Assembly (NCBI RefSeq): GCF_026262505.1 | Contig: NC_067206.1 | Span: 35,975,896 to 36,039,895 of the forward strand | Direction of reading: 5' to 3' | DNA from: Trichomonas vaginalis G3 | Lineage: Eukaryota; Parabasalia; Trichomonadida; Trichomonadidae | Length of the DNA stretch: 64,000 nucleotides | Shown here: positions 8,908 to 17,819 of the stretch, piece by piece | Layout: every line of letters begins with the position of its first letter | How positions within the stretch are numbered: the first letter of the stretch is position 1 | Position numbers and translations under genes: made by a program | The notes under the pieces: model-generated | Seen by the model: the letters and a program-made list of their open reading frames with translations, nothing else | Database searches by the model: none | Told to the model about the DNA's origin: nothing

Positions 8908-9992
8908 TAATAAGAATGATGGCTAAAAATTGAATGAAAAATGAGAATGTCGAAAGAGTTAACGATATAAAATAATAATGCACCTTGTGAATCACTTAAA
9001 ATAAATAAAGAAGAATTAAGTTCATATCTAATACTTTTCTCAGAAAAATCGAACTCCTTTCAATTAATACATCAATTTTGAATTAAAATCATAGCATGAG
9101 AATATTAATACATGTCTGATAGAAGAAGCAAACATATAAAATAAACGTCCGTTGAAAAAAATATTGAAATTCGGAGATTGAAAAAATGCCCTACGTTCCC
9201 AACTTCTGGAAAACGGTTTTTCACCCTTATGATCAGTTTCAGACACTTTGGGAATCTCCCAAACTTTGATATTTTGCATTATGATAGAGAAACGTGTCCA
9301 GTTTAACGCACAGTTGTTTTAAAGGCAAATGATGATATCACATGAAATTATCAAATTATCAAATTTTGAAGTACCAGTCCAAAGGGTTAATTAGATCCTA
9401 CACAGATGTGCGATAGTGAAACATATGTGTTCTTGATTTGAGAAGTCCTACTGATAGAGGTATGAATCTCACAGCTTTGTGTGAGTGTGTCTGACACTTG
9501 TATAGAGTGGAATATGCGCCGACATATATTATATAATAACATGTAGTTGATAATTATGAAAAAATAGAATTTGATGCGAATGATATTGAAAGTTGTTTTG
9601 TAATTTGATATTTTTCTTATATGTGTTAATTAGTAATGGCTTGTTTGTTGTGATCGTACTGTGAAAAATGAAAGGTATTTTAAATTAAAAAAATGAGATT
9701 TTGAGATATCTCTAGAATTAAGAATTTATTATGTATTTGACTTTTATATAACTATGTGTAAAGGATCTCGATGTCTATATGCTTTAAATAAAATTAAATA
9801 AAATGAGATAAAAAATTAAAATGGACAAGAAGATATATGGAAATGTAATTTGTATTGTATTGGTTGTTGGCAAAATGATTTTAATACAGATTTAAGGATT
9901 TGGAATGGATTTGAAATTAAATGATTTTTATTCAAGGAATAATAAGATTTTGAACTGGTTTTTATTTTGAGAATGTAAACTCCTTCCATAGG
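8908..9992. other. Long AT-rich intergenic stretch
   Basis: I found no supported gene. It holds the upstream region of the homeodomain gene (start at 8907, minus strand) and, further right, plain AT-rich sequence leading into the 113-bp tandem repeat. A 71-codon minus-strand frame at 9064-9279 has no family resemblance and is probably chance. Confidence 0.4.
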
Positions 9993-10331
9993 ATATGTAT
10001 TAGAAAGATCAATTTTAAACTTTTTGAAAGAATTGTTTTTTTGTTGAGTGATTTTCTCTCATTTGATAATATTTTTAAGTTGGCGTATCTTACGCCCTTC
10101 CAAAAATATGTATTAGAAAGATCAATGTCAAACTTTTTGAAAGAATTGTTTTTTTGTTGAGTGATTTTCTCTCATTTGATAATATTTTTAAGTTGGCGTA
10201 TCTTACGCCCTTCCAAAAATATGTATTAGAAAGATCAATGTCAAACTTTTTGAAAGAATTGTTTTTTTGTTGAGTGATTTTCTCTCATTTGATAATATAT
10301 TTAAGTTGGCGTATCTTACGCCCTTCCAAAT
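9993..10331. repeat. 113-bp tandem repeat, three units
   Basis: Three head-to-tail units of about 113 bases start near 9993, 10107 and 10220. Each contains AACTTTTTGAAAGAATTG, TTGAGTGATTTTCTCTC and the near-palindrome TTGGCGTATCTTACGCCC. Units 2 and 3 are almost identical, while unit 1 differs slightly at its start. The array ends about 50 bases before the Polinton TIR. It is present again, with errors, at about 26005-26365. Confidence 0.85.
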
Positions 10332-10383
10332 ATTTCTTAAAAATTTAAATTTGTCTCATCTCCTACTCTAGTAGTATATAGTG

Positions 10384-10405
10384 CGGGTTTTGTGACTTTT
10401 TTTGT
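10384..10405 (+). repeat. Polinton terminal inverted repeat, larger element
   Basis: 22 bases beginning CGGGTTTTGTGAC, the exact inverse of 3269-3290. It appears again, with errors, at about 26418 in the duplicate block. It marks the outer left edge of this Polinton part. Confidence 0.8.
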
Positions 10406-10655
10406 AAACGTAAGAATTCATACAATATCGAGTGATTTTGTATCATTTTTTTTTACATATGAAGTAAAAAATGTATGATTCTTACGGTTTTTATTCTTAC
10501 GTTTTTGAATAAATCAAGATTTAAAAAATTTTCAAAATTGTAAGACATTTACACTAAACCCATACATAATGAAATAAAAAAAAATAAAAAAATAAAAAAA
10601 ATAAACTTTAAAAATTCATGTCTTACATTTTTGAATAATTTATTTTTTAATTTGT
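10406..10655 (+). promoter_or_regulatory. Subterminal Polinton region with ATTCTTAC repeats
   Basis: An inverted repeat pairs GTAAGAATTCATAC (10410-10423) with GTATGATTCTTAC (10473-10485). ATTCTTACG recurs just after (10492-10501). The same ATTCTTAC word stands directly before the start codons at 11827 and 3167. The region probably holds the promoter of the first gene and may also serve end recognition. Confidence 0.45.
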
Positions 10656-11777
10656 ATGAAAATGAGTGTCAAAACTAACAACGTTAAAAAATTGGGATTC
10701 ACAAATGAGGAAATAAAGGATATATTAGAGGAAGCGGGTTATGAGGTTAGTAAATATTATTTAAGAAATTGTCAAAAATTCGCGGAGTTTTTAAATGAGT
10801 TTGATTATGATAGAAAAATGAATAAAGATGATGTTATAAATTTCTTATATCCCACATCTGAAGAAAAACCTAAAGAACCTGATGTTTTCCCTGAATATTA
10901 TGAAGAACGGATTAAAGATGATGAATATGATGAAATTGAAAGACTGGAAAAAATAAGAGATGAAATAGATGAAAAAATTAAGGAATTAAGAGAAGTTGAA
11001 AAATATAATGAAAATGAAGTAGAGGGTTTAATGAATATCCCAGCTTCAGAATCAGCAGTTCAAAAATCTCATGAAGAAAGATATAAAAATTATGTCTCAG
11101 AATCAACACAAAATTTATTAGATGGTGAAATAGACGAAACACTTTCAGAAGAAGGTACTAAATTTATTCATAAACATAAGTTACAATTTATTGACGATGG
11201 AGATTATCCATGTATATTACTTTCACCTCCTCTTGATTCTGAAAAATTCAAAAAAGCACTGAAAAATGTAACATATGCAACAAATACGATTAAGAAAGAA
11301 GACCATGATATTTACACAAATTATTATTTAAATAAATGCACAGGTGTTGATAAAGTTTTTGATTTGTTAGATAAAATATCAAAAGAAACAATTGGTACAT
11401 ATAAAATTTTATGCGATTGTGGTTTCATTATTGAAGATACCAATAATGTTTCATATGAAAGAACAGCACCGAAGGAAGATGAAGTTGAAAGGTCTATACC
11501 ATTCATTATTAAGAACATAAAAGATATGAAAACGTATAAGCATTATATTTATTCATTTATTTCAGAAAAAATGGAAGCAACCCATAAAACATCATCTCAT
11601 CATTTTATAGCTATTCATACATTCCTTTTCAAAGTTGTGAAATTAAATAAGACAGGAATTAGATTTAATGTATCAGGGTACGCATTCTTGAGTAAATTAA
11701 AATGTATTCGTCACGTCGCGATGATAAAAATTTATGTGTTCTTAATTCATTTTATGGACTTTAGCCCTGGACTTTAA
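10656..11777 (+). CDS. Polinton hypothetical protein, 373 aa
   Basis: It starts MKMSVKTNNVKKLGFTNEE after a T/A-rich leader; a second Met two codons on is equally possible. Residues 8-70 look like a small helical domain (TNEEIKDILEEAGYEVSKYY) of the kind used for DNA or protein binding. Residues 85-120 are a charged coiled coil (DEIERLEKIRDEIDEKIKEL). A Cys-bearing segment (YKILCDCGFIIEDT) lies near 250-265. It is the first gene inside the TIR and directly precedes the polymerase, so a replication or terminal-protein-like role is conceivable but not shown. I recognise no family. The frame looks whole. Confidence 0.55.
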   Translation: MKMSVKTNNVKKLGFTNEEIKDILEEAGYEVSKYYLRNCQKFAEFLNEFDYDRKMNKDDVINFLYPTSEEKPKEPDVFPEYYEERIKDDEYDEIERLEKIRDEIDEKIKELREVEKYNENEVEGLMNIPASESAVQKSHEERYKNYVSESTQNLLDGEIDETLSEEGTKFIHKHKLQFIDDGDYPCILLSPPLDSEKFKKALKNVTYATNTIKKEDHDIYTNYYLNKCTGVDKVFDLLDKISKETIGTYKILCDCGFIIEDTNNVSYERTAPKEDEVERSIPFIIKNIKDMKTYKHYIYSFISEKMEATHKTSSHHFIAIHTFLFKVVKLNKTGIRFNVSGYAFLSKLKCIRHVAMIKIYVFLIHFMDFSPGL

Positions 11778-11812
11778 AAAAATAAACTTTATTTTTATTT
11801 ATTTTTTAATTT

Positions 11813-11826
11813 TTATTCTTACATAA
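11813..11826 (+). promoter_or_regulatory. Conserved Polinton leader motif before polymerase
   Basis: TTATTCTTACATAA stands immediately before ATG 11827 and is identical to the 14 bases before the minus-strand gene at 3167. Other Polinton genes here have related leaders ending ATAAATG (15435 plus strand; 17438 minus strand; 2139 plus strand). Confidence 0.6.
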
Positions 11827-12563
11827 ATGAACAAAAACGGAACAGCTAAAATGAATGATAATCAAATTAGAGCAGAAGGTAGAAGGTTATTTAAACGCTT
11901 CTATAACATTCCTGATGGTGTTAATCCTAAAACTCGTAGAAGCTATTTAAATGAAGCAATAGATGCATATGAAGGGTTTGACATTTCATCAGAAAGTGAG
12001 AGGTTAGCAAGAATGTTAAACGTTAATATTGATTTTTATTATTGTGACCCTCAACCAGAAGACGTAGACATTAACAAGGTAGACTTTCCATTAGTGGAAT
12101 CAATAATGATAGATCCAGAATTTGAAACAGTAAATATTTTATTAACACAGAGTCCATGTGGAAAACTTCACGCTGACAGAATAACAGACGTTGAAGCACT
12201 CACCGGCTATAAAGTTTGTCCATATTGCAAAGAAGAAGTTTATTCTATCCGTGATGATCCAGAAAGGAAAAACCAAAGAAGATTTTTAAAACATTGTGAG
12301 AAATGTAAAGAAAATAATGGAAGATTAATTCAAGACGTTCAATTGCAAAACACACAACAACCATATGCACCACATATCACGAAACAGAAGATATATCAAT
12401 GGCTATTAGCACATAATTTGCAGGAATATTATAAACCAACAAGATATTATATTACTTTTGACTTCGAAACATTAGAGACTAAAGAAGAACTTCAACTTTC
12501 TGAATGTGCAACTTTGAACGCTTACTTAAAACCATTTATGGTATCATCAACTGTCAAAATAAA

Positions 12564-12590
12564 GCCGCAAAGCGGCGAGGTCGTAGACCG
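12564..12590. repeat. GC-rich double-hairpin element, copy 2
   Basis: Stem 1 is GCCGC (12564-12568), loop AAA, GCGGC (12572-12576). A spacer follows, then stem 2 GGTC (12579-12582), loop GTA, GACC (12586-12589). It lies inside the polymerase region and reads as KPQSGEVVDRD. Confidence 0.7.
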
Positions 12591-12722
12591 TGATAAAACA
12601 TTTACGAGGAATTTTTGCTTAACTTCGAGTGATTCTTTTATTTCTGATTGGATTGAGTTTTTATTTTCAACCTGTTCATTAGTTGCTAAATCAAATATTG
12701 AACAATATGAAGAATTAATGAA

Positions 12723-12757
12723 GCCGCAAACGGACCAAACGGCGGGGACTTTGTCTC
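12723..12757. repeat. GC-rich double-hairpin element, copy 3
   Basis: GCCG (12723-12726) pairs with CGGC (12740-12743) around a longer loop. GAC (12747-12749), loop TTT, GTC (12753-12755) form stem 2. It reads in frame as KPQTDQTAG, sharing KPQ with copies 2 and 5. Confidence 0.55.
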
Positions 12758-15434
12758 ATACATTAAATGAGAAACAAAAGGAAGCATGAAAGAGCTTTTA
12801 GATGAAGAATTTAATAAAGTGAATATCATAGGTTTTAATTCGGGAAAGTTTGATTTAAATTTAATTCTTCGTGATTTAAACACTGCAAAATGGAAAATAA
12901 AATCAATGCTGGGTTCATCTTCTCAATTTAAGCAAATCATTGTAAAGAAAACAAACTGTCCATATGAATTAAGATTTATTGACATCAGAAATTATATAGC
13001 GGGTGGGACATTAGACCAATTCACTCAAGATTTCGGAAACAATAAATCACGTGTTAAATCCTTTTTCCCTTATCAATTCATCACGTGGGAAAATTACGAA
13101 GATGAATTATATAAAAAGGAACCATTCACGAAAGATTCATTTTATTCAGCATTAACTCAAGAAACTATATCCGATTCAGATTATCAAATATATCTCAATG
13201 ATGCTAAAAATTTTGAGAATAGATTAGAATATTTTATTCATTATTGCAATAAAGACGTTGAAATTATGATTGACCCAATTGATAAAATTATTGAAGAAAC
13301 ATTTGTTTATAAAATTGACATGCTTCATAATCTTTCTTTATCATCGAATGCATCAATGATTCGTTACGCGTTAGCATATAAGAACTTCAATCCTAACGAA
13401 ACATATCCAGAAGAAGAAAATGTGGAATCAAGTTTTGAATTAACGAAAAAGTATTGGAAATATAAAATTGAATCATATAAGAAACAAGATGAAAAAGCAG
13501 AAAGGATACTAAAAACAATGTTTCAATGGATGACTATCAATACTATCACGATTTAATCCTTTCATCTAAATGCAAAATGTGTGGTAAAGCGTTTACATAT
13601 GCAATAAACCAACATTGGATAGAATCGATAATGAAAAACCACATACCAAAGAAAATTGTCAGTTAATGTGTTGTTATTGCAATGTCGTAAAATCAAATAA
13701 AGATGAAAGATGTTCAACGTTTAAGGAATCAATTTAAGAAATTACACATTAAAAAATAATTTACCAATGACTTTAGATTCAGTTGAAGCTTATCACATTC
13801 TCCGTAATGGAATTACTGGTGGTCTATCAAAATGTTCAACATCGTGTTAATCTTAAAGGAATCACGCACATTAATAAACTTTCATATAATCCAGAAACTA
13901 AAACTGTATCAAATGAGGACACCACCAACATTATGACTCATTTTGTTGGTGTTGATTTTAATTCATTATATCCTTCATCATTTTCATCTAATCCTCATGA
14001 TTTCATTCAATATACTGACCATAAAATGTATATGCCGGGAAGATTGAATGGTGTTATCATTTGTGATACAGCAACAAAGAAAGCAAAAGCACTGGGAATT
14101 ATTAGAAAGAAAAATACTTTATTCGTGGCTGAAGTAAAGGGTCACATTGATGAAAAATACATTAATGATTACATAAACTTTTTACCAATAATAAGAAACT
14201 TAGATATTATCACAGATGAAAAAACAATTGGTAGTTTTATGTATAATTACATGAAATCAAACAATCTACCAGTTGACCAGAAACAGAGGAAATTAACTCA
14301 GTTAGCATCAACACACAACCAATATCAACCATTTTCTTCTTATTATCTTTGGTATCTAATAGACAGATTTCATTTTATCATTGATGATATTCAAATCAAT
14401 TTTAACATTTACGAAAAACACTTGCTTTAATGAATTTGCGAACGAATTTATGAACGAAAGACAAAAGGCTGAATTAGAAGGAAATAAAGGAAAAAGTTTA
14501 TTTTGCAAGATTTCACTTAATGGATCATATGGTTACGATGCAATGAATACACAAAATTACGCAAAGACTAAAATAATGAATGCACAGAAGGCACGCGTTG
14601 CATGTATGTCAAATAAGTTTAAAAACATAAGAGAAATAGGTGAAGATACGTATCAAGTGATGCTTAAAGATAGATTTTATAGATGTGATACATGTTTACA
14701 AGAGGCATTCTTCACTTTAGATAACGCAAAATACTGGTATTTGGTTTTCATTTATGATTTTATGTATAAATGCATGAATGTTAATCGTTTCATTTCATTG
14801 AAGGTGATACTGATTCATCTTATTGGGCAATCGCTGGCGACCCAAATCTTCCTAACACTCAAGCATTTCAAGCAATTGTTACTGATAAACAATTTTATGA
14901 TAAAAACATTTACAAATTCGCACCTTTTGATTTCTTTTGTTTTAATGAGAAATTTAAACCTAAATTAAAGAATAAAGCTGAAGAAAAAGCACATGAGAAG
15001 AAGTTATTGGGTTTAGCAATTGAGAAACAAGGTGATAACATGGTTGCTTTATGCCCCAAGTGTTATACATCATTCAACGGTTCAATTGATGGAAGTGATT
15101 TTAAAAAGATTGCACAAAAAATGAAAGGAGTTAGTTTACGACAAAATAAACAATTAACACCTAAAAATTATTTGGATATAATAAATGATAAAGTGATATT
15201 TGATGGTCAGAATATTAATTTACAACTTAAAAACGGTCAATGACTCGCTTAACAATTGGTAAGACTGCATTAACAGGAGCACACACTAAGGCTGTGTGTT
15301 GTGAAAATGGATGTTGTATGCCATTTATTTAATAAAATGCCACAGAAGAGACAAAAGGAACCGTTAATGATGTTTTTGATACTATGATTCAAAGAGGTGG
15401 GCACCCTTAAAACATTTATTTTATTTTTATATAA

Positions 15435-16985
15435 ATGGATAACGCAGATTTAGAAAATTTAATTGATGATTTAGTACTTAATCAAAAAATTCTTAGTTAT
15501 TATGAATTAAAATCATATCTCCAAAAATATAATAATAATATAACGGGTGATGATATGGGATATTATTATCCATATTATAAAAATGAAATTTTGAAATATC
15601 ATGATAGAATAATTTCTAAAATTAAAGACAAAATTAAAAATAATGAATATTCAAAGGGAAAAACTAAATCACAACTGAAACAATTGAAAGATTTTAAAAA
15701 TAAAGTATTAACAGAAGAAGATATTGATGAATTATATAAATTATATAATCCTGAGCCGCAAAAGCAAAAGAAGCAAAAACAAAAGGTGCAAAACGCCCAG
15801 GTCCTTCAGACCATAAATGATGCACAAGCTTTAATTTATGATTCATTAGTTAAACCATATTCAGCCCGACTTTTAAATGAAGATCAACTTTTGGAATTCA
15901 TCCTTCAACATAAACTCGAAGCGGGAAAGTATATTAAACCTTTATATACAGCATATTTAAAACAAATGAATAGAATACATCCAGAATTAATGAAGGAAGG
16001 AAGGAATTCCAAAACTTCATCATCCAAAATCAAAGCAGATAAAATTAAACCACTTGCAACACCAAAACCTCTAACGACAGTACCTGCAACACCAAAACCA
16101 CCTCCTCCTTCAGTTAATCTTTCATCATTCACTTTATTATATCCATTTCAAACATTAAAGAAACAAAAAGATTTTAAAAAGGATTTCAAGATATTAAATA
16201 AACCAATTGACCCAAAAATTCAACCGTTAAAGGAAAAATTTAGTCGCCCTTCATTTGCACCATATCCATATTCATATGAAATCGATCATTTAGAATATTC
16301 AAAAGGAAACGTTACTTATTTATTTACCATTAACATTAACACCAGATATTTATATTGCATTCCAGTGAAAGGGAAAACAGAACAGGAAACAAGAAGAGCT
16401 ATTCAATACTTACTAGATCATGAAAGAGTAGATAATATCAGGGGTGATGGTGATAAAGGATTTCAGGCAGCTATGACTCATTATTTTCCACAAATTAATT
16501 TTTACTTTTCATCCTCTCCATATACGTTTCATAATAAAATAGTTGATGCGGTAATGAGAACTCTTAGAGATGCGTTAGGGGTTAACGGTCAGATATACTG
16601 GGATGGAAATCATGACTCCATCATACAACAGTTAGTATATTATTACAATAATACATGGCATAGAACAATAAACATGAAACCAGTGGAAATGAAAAATGAT
16701 ATTTCAAAAGAATGGGAATATATTAGAAAGCAAATGGAAAGGTTGAATGATGTTAAACGTGAACAAATTAATTCGGGGCTCATGAATTTTAAACAAGGGG
16801 ATAAAGTTTTGATTCATCTCGATTATGGAAAAACTGATAAATCAATGACAAAAAGAAGACGAAGATTTGACACAATAGCTGAATTTGTTAGATATATTAA
16901 CGGCAATGCATTAGTTGAGGTTAACAATAAATTAATAGAAATTCCGATTTATTTTATTACTCCATTATATTTAAATAATATTTAA
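15435..16985 (+). CDS. Polinton retroviral-type integrase, 516 aa
   Basis: The integrase inserts the element's DNA ends into the genome. Residues 1-110 are helical and charged. Residues 110-225 include a K/Q-rich linker and a Pro-rich stretch (TPKPLTTVPATPKPPPPS). The RNase H-like catalytic core spans about 275-420: YEIDHLEYSKGNVTYLF carries the first Asp, RGDGDKGF the second, and HNKIVDAVMRTLRDALG holds the third acidic position in the form usual for this family. The C-terminal part (residues 440-516, FKQGDKVLIHLDYGK then FDTIAEFVRYINGNALVEVN) looks like a small beta-barrel of chromodomain/SH3 type. The ATG follows a T/A leader ending TATATAAATG. The frame looks whole. Confidence 0.85.
   Translation: MDNADLENLIDDLVLNQKILSYYELKSYLQKYNNNITGDDMGYYYPYYKNEILKYHDRIISKIKDKIKNNEYSKGKTKSQLKQLKDFKNKVLTEEDIDELYKLYNPEPQKQKKQKQKVQNAQVLQTINDAQALIYDSLVKPYSARLLNEDQLLEFILQHKLEAGKYIKPLYTAYLKQMNRIHPELMKEGRNSKTSSSKIKADKIKPLATPKPLTTVPATPKPPPPSVNLSSFTLLYPFQTLKKQKDFKKDFKILNKPIDPKIQPLKEKFSRPSFAPYPYSYEIDHLEYSKGNVTYLFTININTRYLYCIPVKGKTEQETRRAIQYLLDHERVDNIRGDGDKGFQAAMTHYFPQINFYFSSSPYTFHNKIVDAVMRTLRDALGVNGQIYWDGNHDSIIQQLVYYYNNTWHRTINMKPVEMKNDISKEWEYIRKQMERLNDVKREQINSGLMNFKQGDKVLIHLDYGKTDKSMTKRRRRFDTIAEFVRYINGNALVEVNNKLIEIPIYFITPLYLNNI
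15755..15813. repeat. GC-rich double-hairpin element, copy 4 (expanded)
   Basis: It begins GCCGCAAAAG, as in copy 2, but is spread by an A/G-rich K/Q-coding insert. Its end has GGTGC / GCCC partners and a clear stem 2 GGTC (15800-15803), loop CTTCA, GACC. It lies in the linker of the integrase gene, in frame (EPQKQKK). Confidence 0.45.
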
Positions 16986-17004
16986 TTTTTTTATTTCGTA
17001 AGAA

Positions 17005-17277
17005 ATGAGTGACAACGAAGCATCCAAGAGTCCAGACAATGAATATAAAAAGAAACTAAACAGAATTAAATCAAAAATATGCTATTACAAAAAGAAGCCA
17101 CAATGCGGTGAGGTTGAAAACGATAAAGAGAGGAAAGAAATAATCGAAAAATTAGAAACTTACCGTTCAATCCTTAAACTGAGTGAAGCAAAAATAAAAG
17201 AATTTAATAGAATAAATAAATTGATTGGAAGAGATGAATTTAATAAAGATGAATTTTTAAACTCAATCCAAATTTAA
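17005..17277 (+). CDS. Polinton hypothetical protein, 90 aa, helical
   Basis: It starts MSDNEASKSPDNEYKKK 20 bases after the integrase stop, behind a leader ending TTCGTAAGAAATG. It is highly charged with predicted long helices (EIIEKLETYRSILKLSEAK). Residues 31-39 (KKPQCGEVE) are encoded by a GC-rich double-hairpin copy. No family is recognised. Its stop overlaps the stop of a 54-aa gene on the other strand. Confidence 0.5.
   Translation: MSDNEASKSPDNEYKKKLNRIKSKICYYKKKPQCGEVENDKERKEIIEKLETYRSILKLSEAKIKEFNRINKLIGRDEFNKDEFLNSIQI
17097..17121. repeat. GC-rich double-hairpin element, copy 5 with compensatory change
   Basis: It aligns base by base with copy 2 (AAGCC.CAA.GCGG.GAGGT, then ...GATAAA). 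In stem 2 the GTC/GAC pair of copy 2 is replaced by GTT (17113-17115) and AAC (17119-17121), so pairing is kept by a double change. It is in frame within the 90-aa gene. Confidence 0.6.
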
Positions 17278-17438
17278 TTTTTATTCCTCTTCGACAACAT
17301 CTCTCTTTCCATCATTACTGCATAACCACATTTTCTCAATTTTAGTGGTTTGTTATTTTTAACATGTTCTTGCATCATTTTTATCATTTCCTCCCTTGTT
17401 ATGATTCGTGGTAAATTTTGAGCTTGTGGGGTATTCAT
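17274..17438 (-). CDS. Small Polinton protein, 54 aa
   Basis: The frame starts MNTPQAQNLPRIITREEMIK at 17438 and stops at 17274-17276, overlapping the stop of the 90-aa gene on the other strand. The ATG is preceded by TTTTTATTTTTATCATAA, the same type of leader as other genes of this element, which supports it as a real gene despite its size. The product is basic and probably one helical hairpin (EEMIKMMQEHVKNNKPLKLR). A diverged copy is visible near 33420-33600. Function unknown. Confidence 0.5.
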   Translation of the reverse strand: MNTPQAQNLPRIITREEMIKMMQEHVKNNKPLKLRKCGYAVMMEREMLSKRNKN

Positions 17439-17466
17439 TTATGATAAAAATAAAAATTTAAATTAT

Positions 17467-17503
17467 GCCGTTTGCTCTTTTGGAGCTCAGGACTTTCAGT
17501 CCG
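17467..17503. repeat. GC-rich double-hairpin element, copy 6 (diverged)
   Basis: It begins GCCGTTTGC. A GGAGCTC palindrome occurs in the middle, and a clear stem 2 GGACT (17490-17494), loop TTC, AGTCC (17498-17502) follows. It is intergenic, directly before the 121-bp repeats. Confidence 0.45.
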
Positions 17504-17514
17504 TTCAAAAGTTT

Positions 17515-17780
17515 GAGACAACATGACATTTTGACAACAACACAGGAGGAAGGTAGTTATGACTTATTTTTGAAGAACTGAAGGTGTCACTACGTCACCA
17601 TGTGTCACTCGGTTAATTAACTTTTCTGAAAAAATGAGACAACATGACATTTTGACAACAACACAGGAGGAAGGTAGTTATGACTTATTTTTGAAGAACT
17701 GAAGGTGTCACTACGTCACCATGTGTCACTCGGTTAATTAACTTTTCTGAAAAAATGAGACAACATGACATTTTGACAAC
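17515..17780. repeat. 121-bp tandem repeat with GTCAC words, 2.2 units
   Basis: Units begin GAGACAACATGACATTTTGA at 17515, 17636 and 17757 (partial). Each has GGTGTCACTACGTCACCATG then TGTCACTCGG and GGTTAATTAAC. The two full units are nearly identical. It lies between convergent genes, as does its inverted relative at 2585-2700. Diverged copies sit at about 33660-33930. Confidence 0.85.
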
Positions 17781-17819
17781 AACAGCAGGATTAATGCAAA
17801 AATAAATTCAAATCATACT

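Larger units (their letters stand above)
11827..15332 (+). pseudogene. Polinton protein-primed family-B DNA polymerase (broken)
   Basis: The polymerase copies the element's own DNA, probably by protein priming as known for Polintons. All the expected blocks are visible in order: an N-terminal Cys-rich part, exonuclease motifs (FDFETLE, NSGKFDLN, YCNKDVE), polymerase motif A (VGVDFNSLYPS), motif B (KISLNGSYGY) and motif C (GDTDS). Between the exonuclease and motif A lies a Cys/His-rich segment resembling an HNH or zinc-binding insert (about 13570-13740), as seen in other polymerases of this type. The C-terminal tail ends near 15332. The gene is broken, with about half a dozen breaks. Two GC-rich double hairpins lie within its N-terminal half, in frame with the local reading. 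Confidence 0.8.

Noticed and set aside
9064-9279. 71-codon minus-strand frame
   Set aside because: Composition looks like translated non-coding DNA, with no leader or family resemblance.
9993-10331. CRISPR-like array
   Set aside because: The units are contiguous tandem copies without variable spacers.
12564-12590. GC-rich hairpins read as bacterial-type terminators
   Set aside because: They lack a following T run, several lie inside coding frames, and the genome is eukaryotic.
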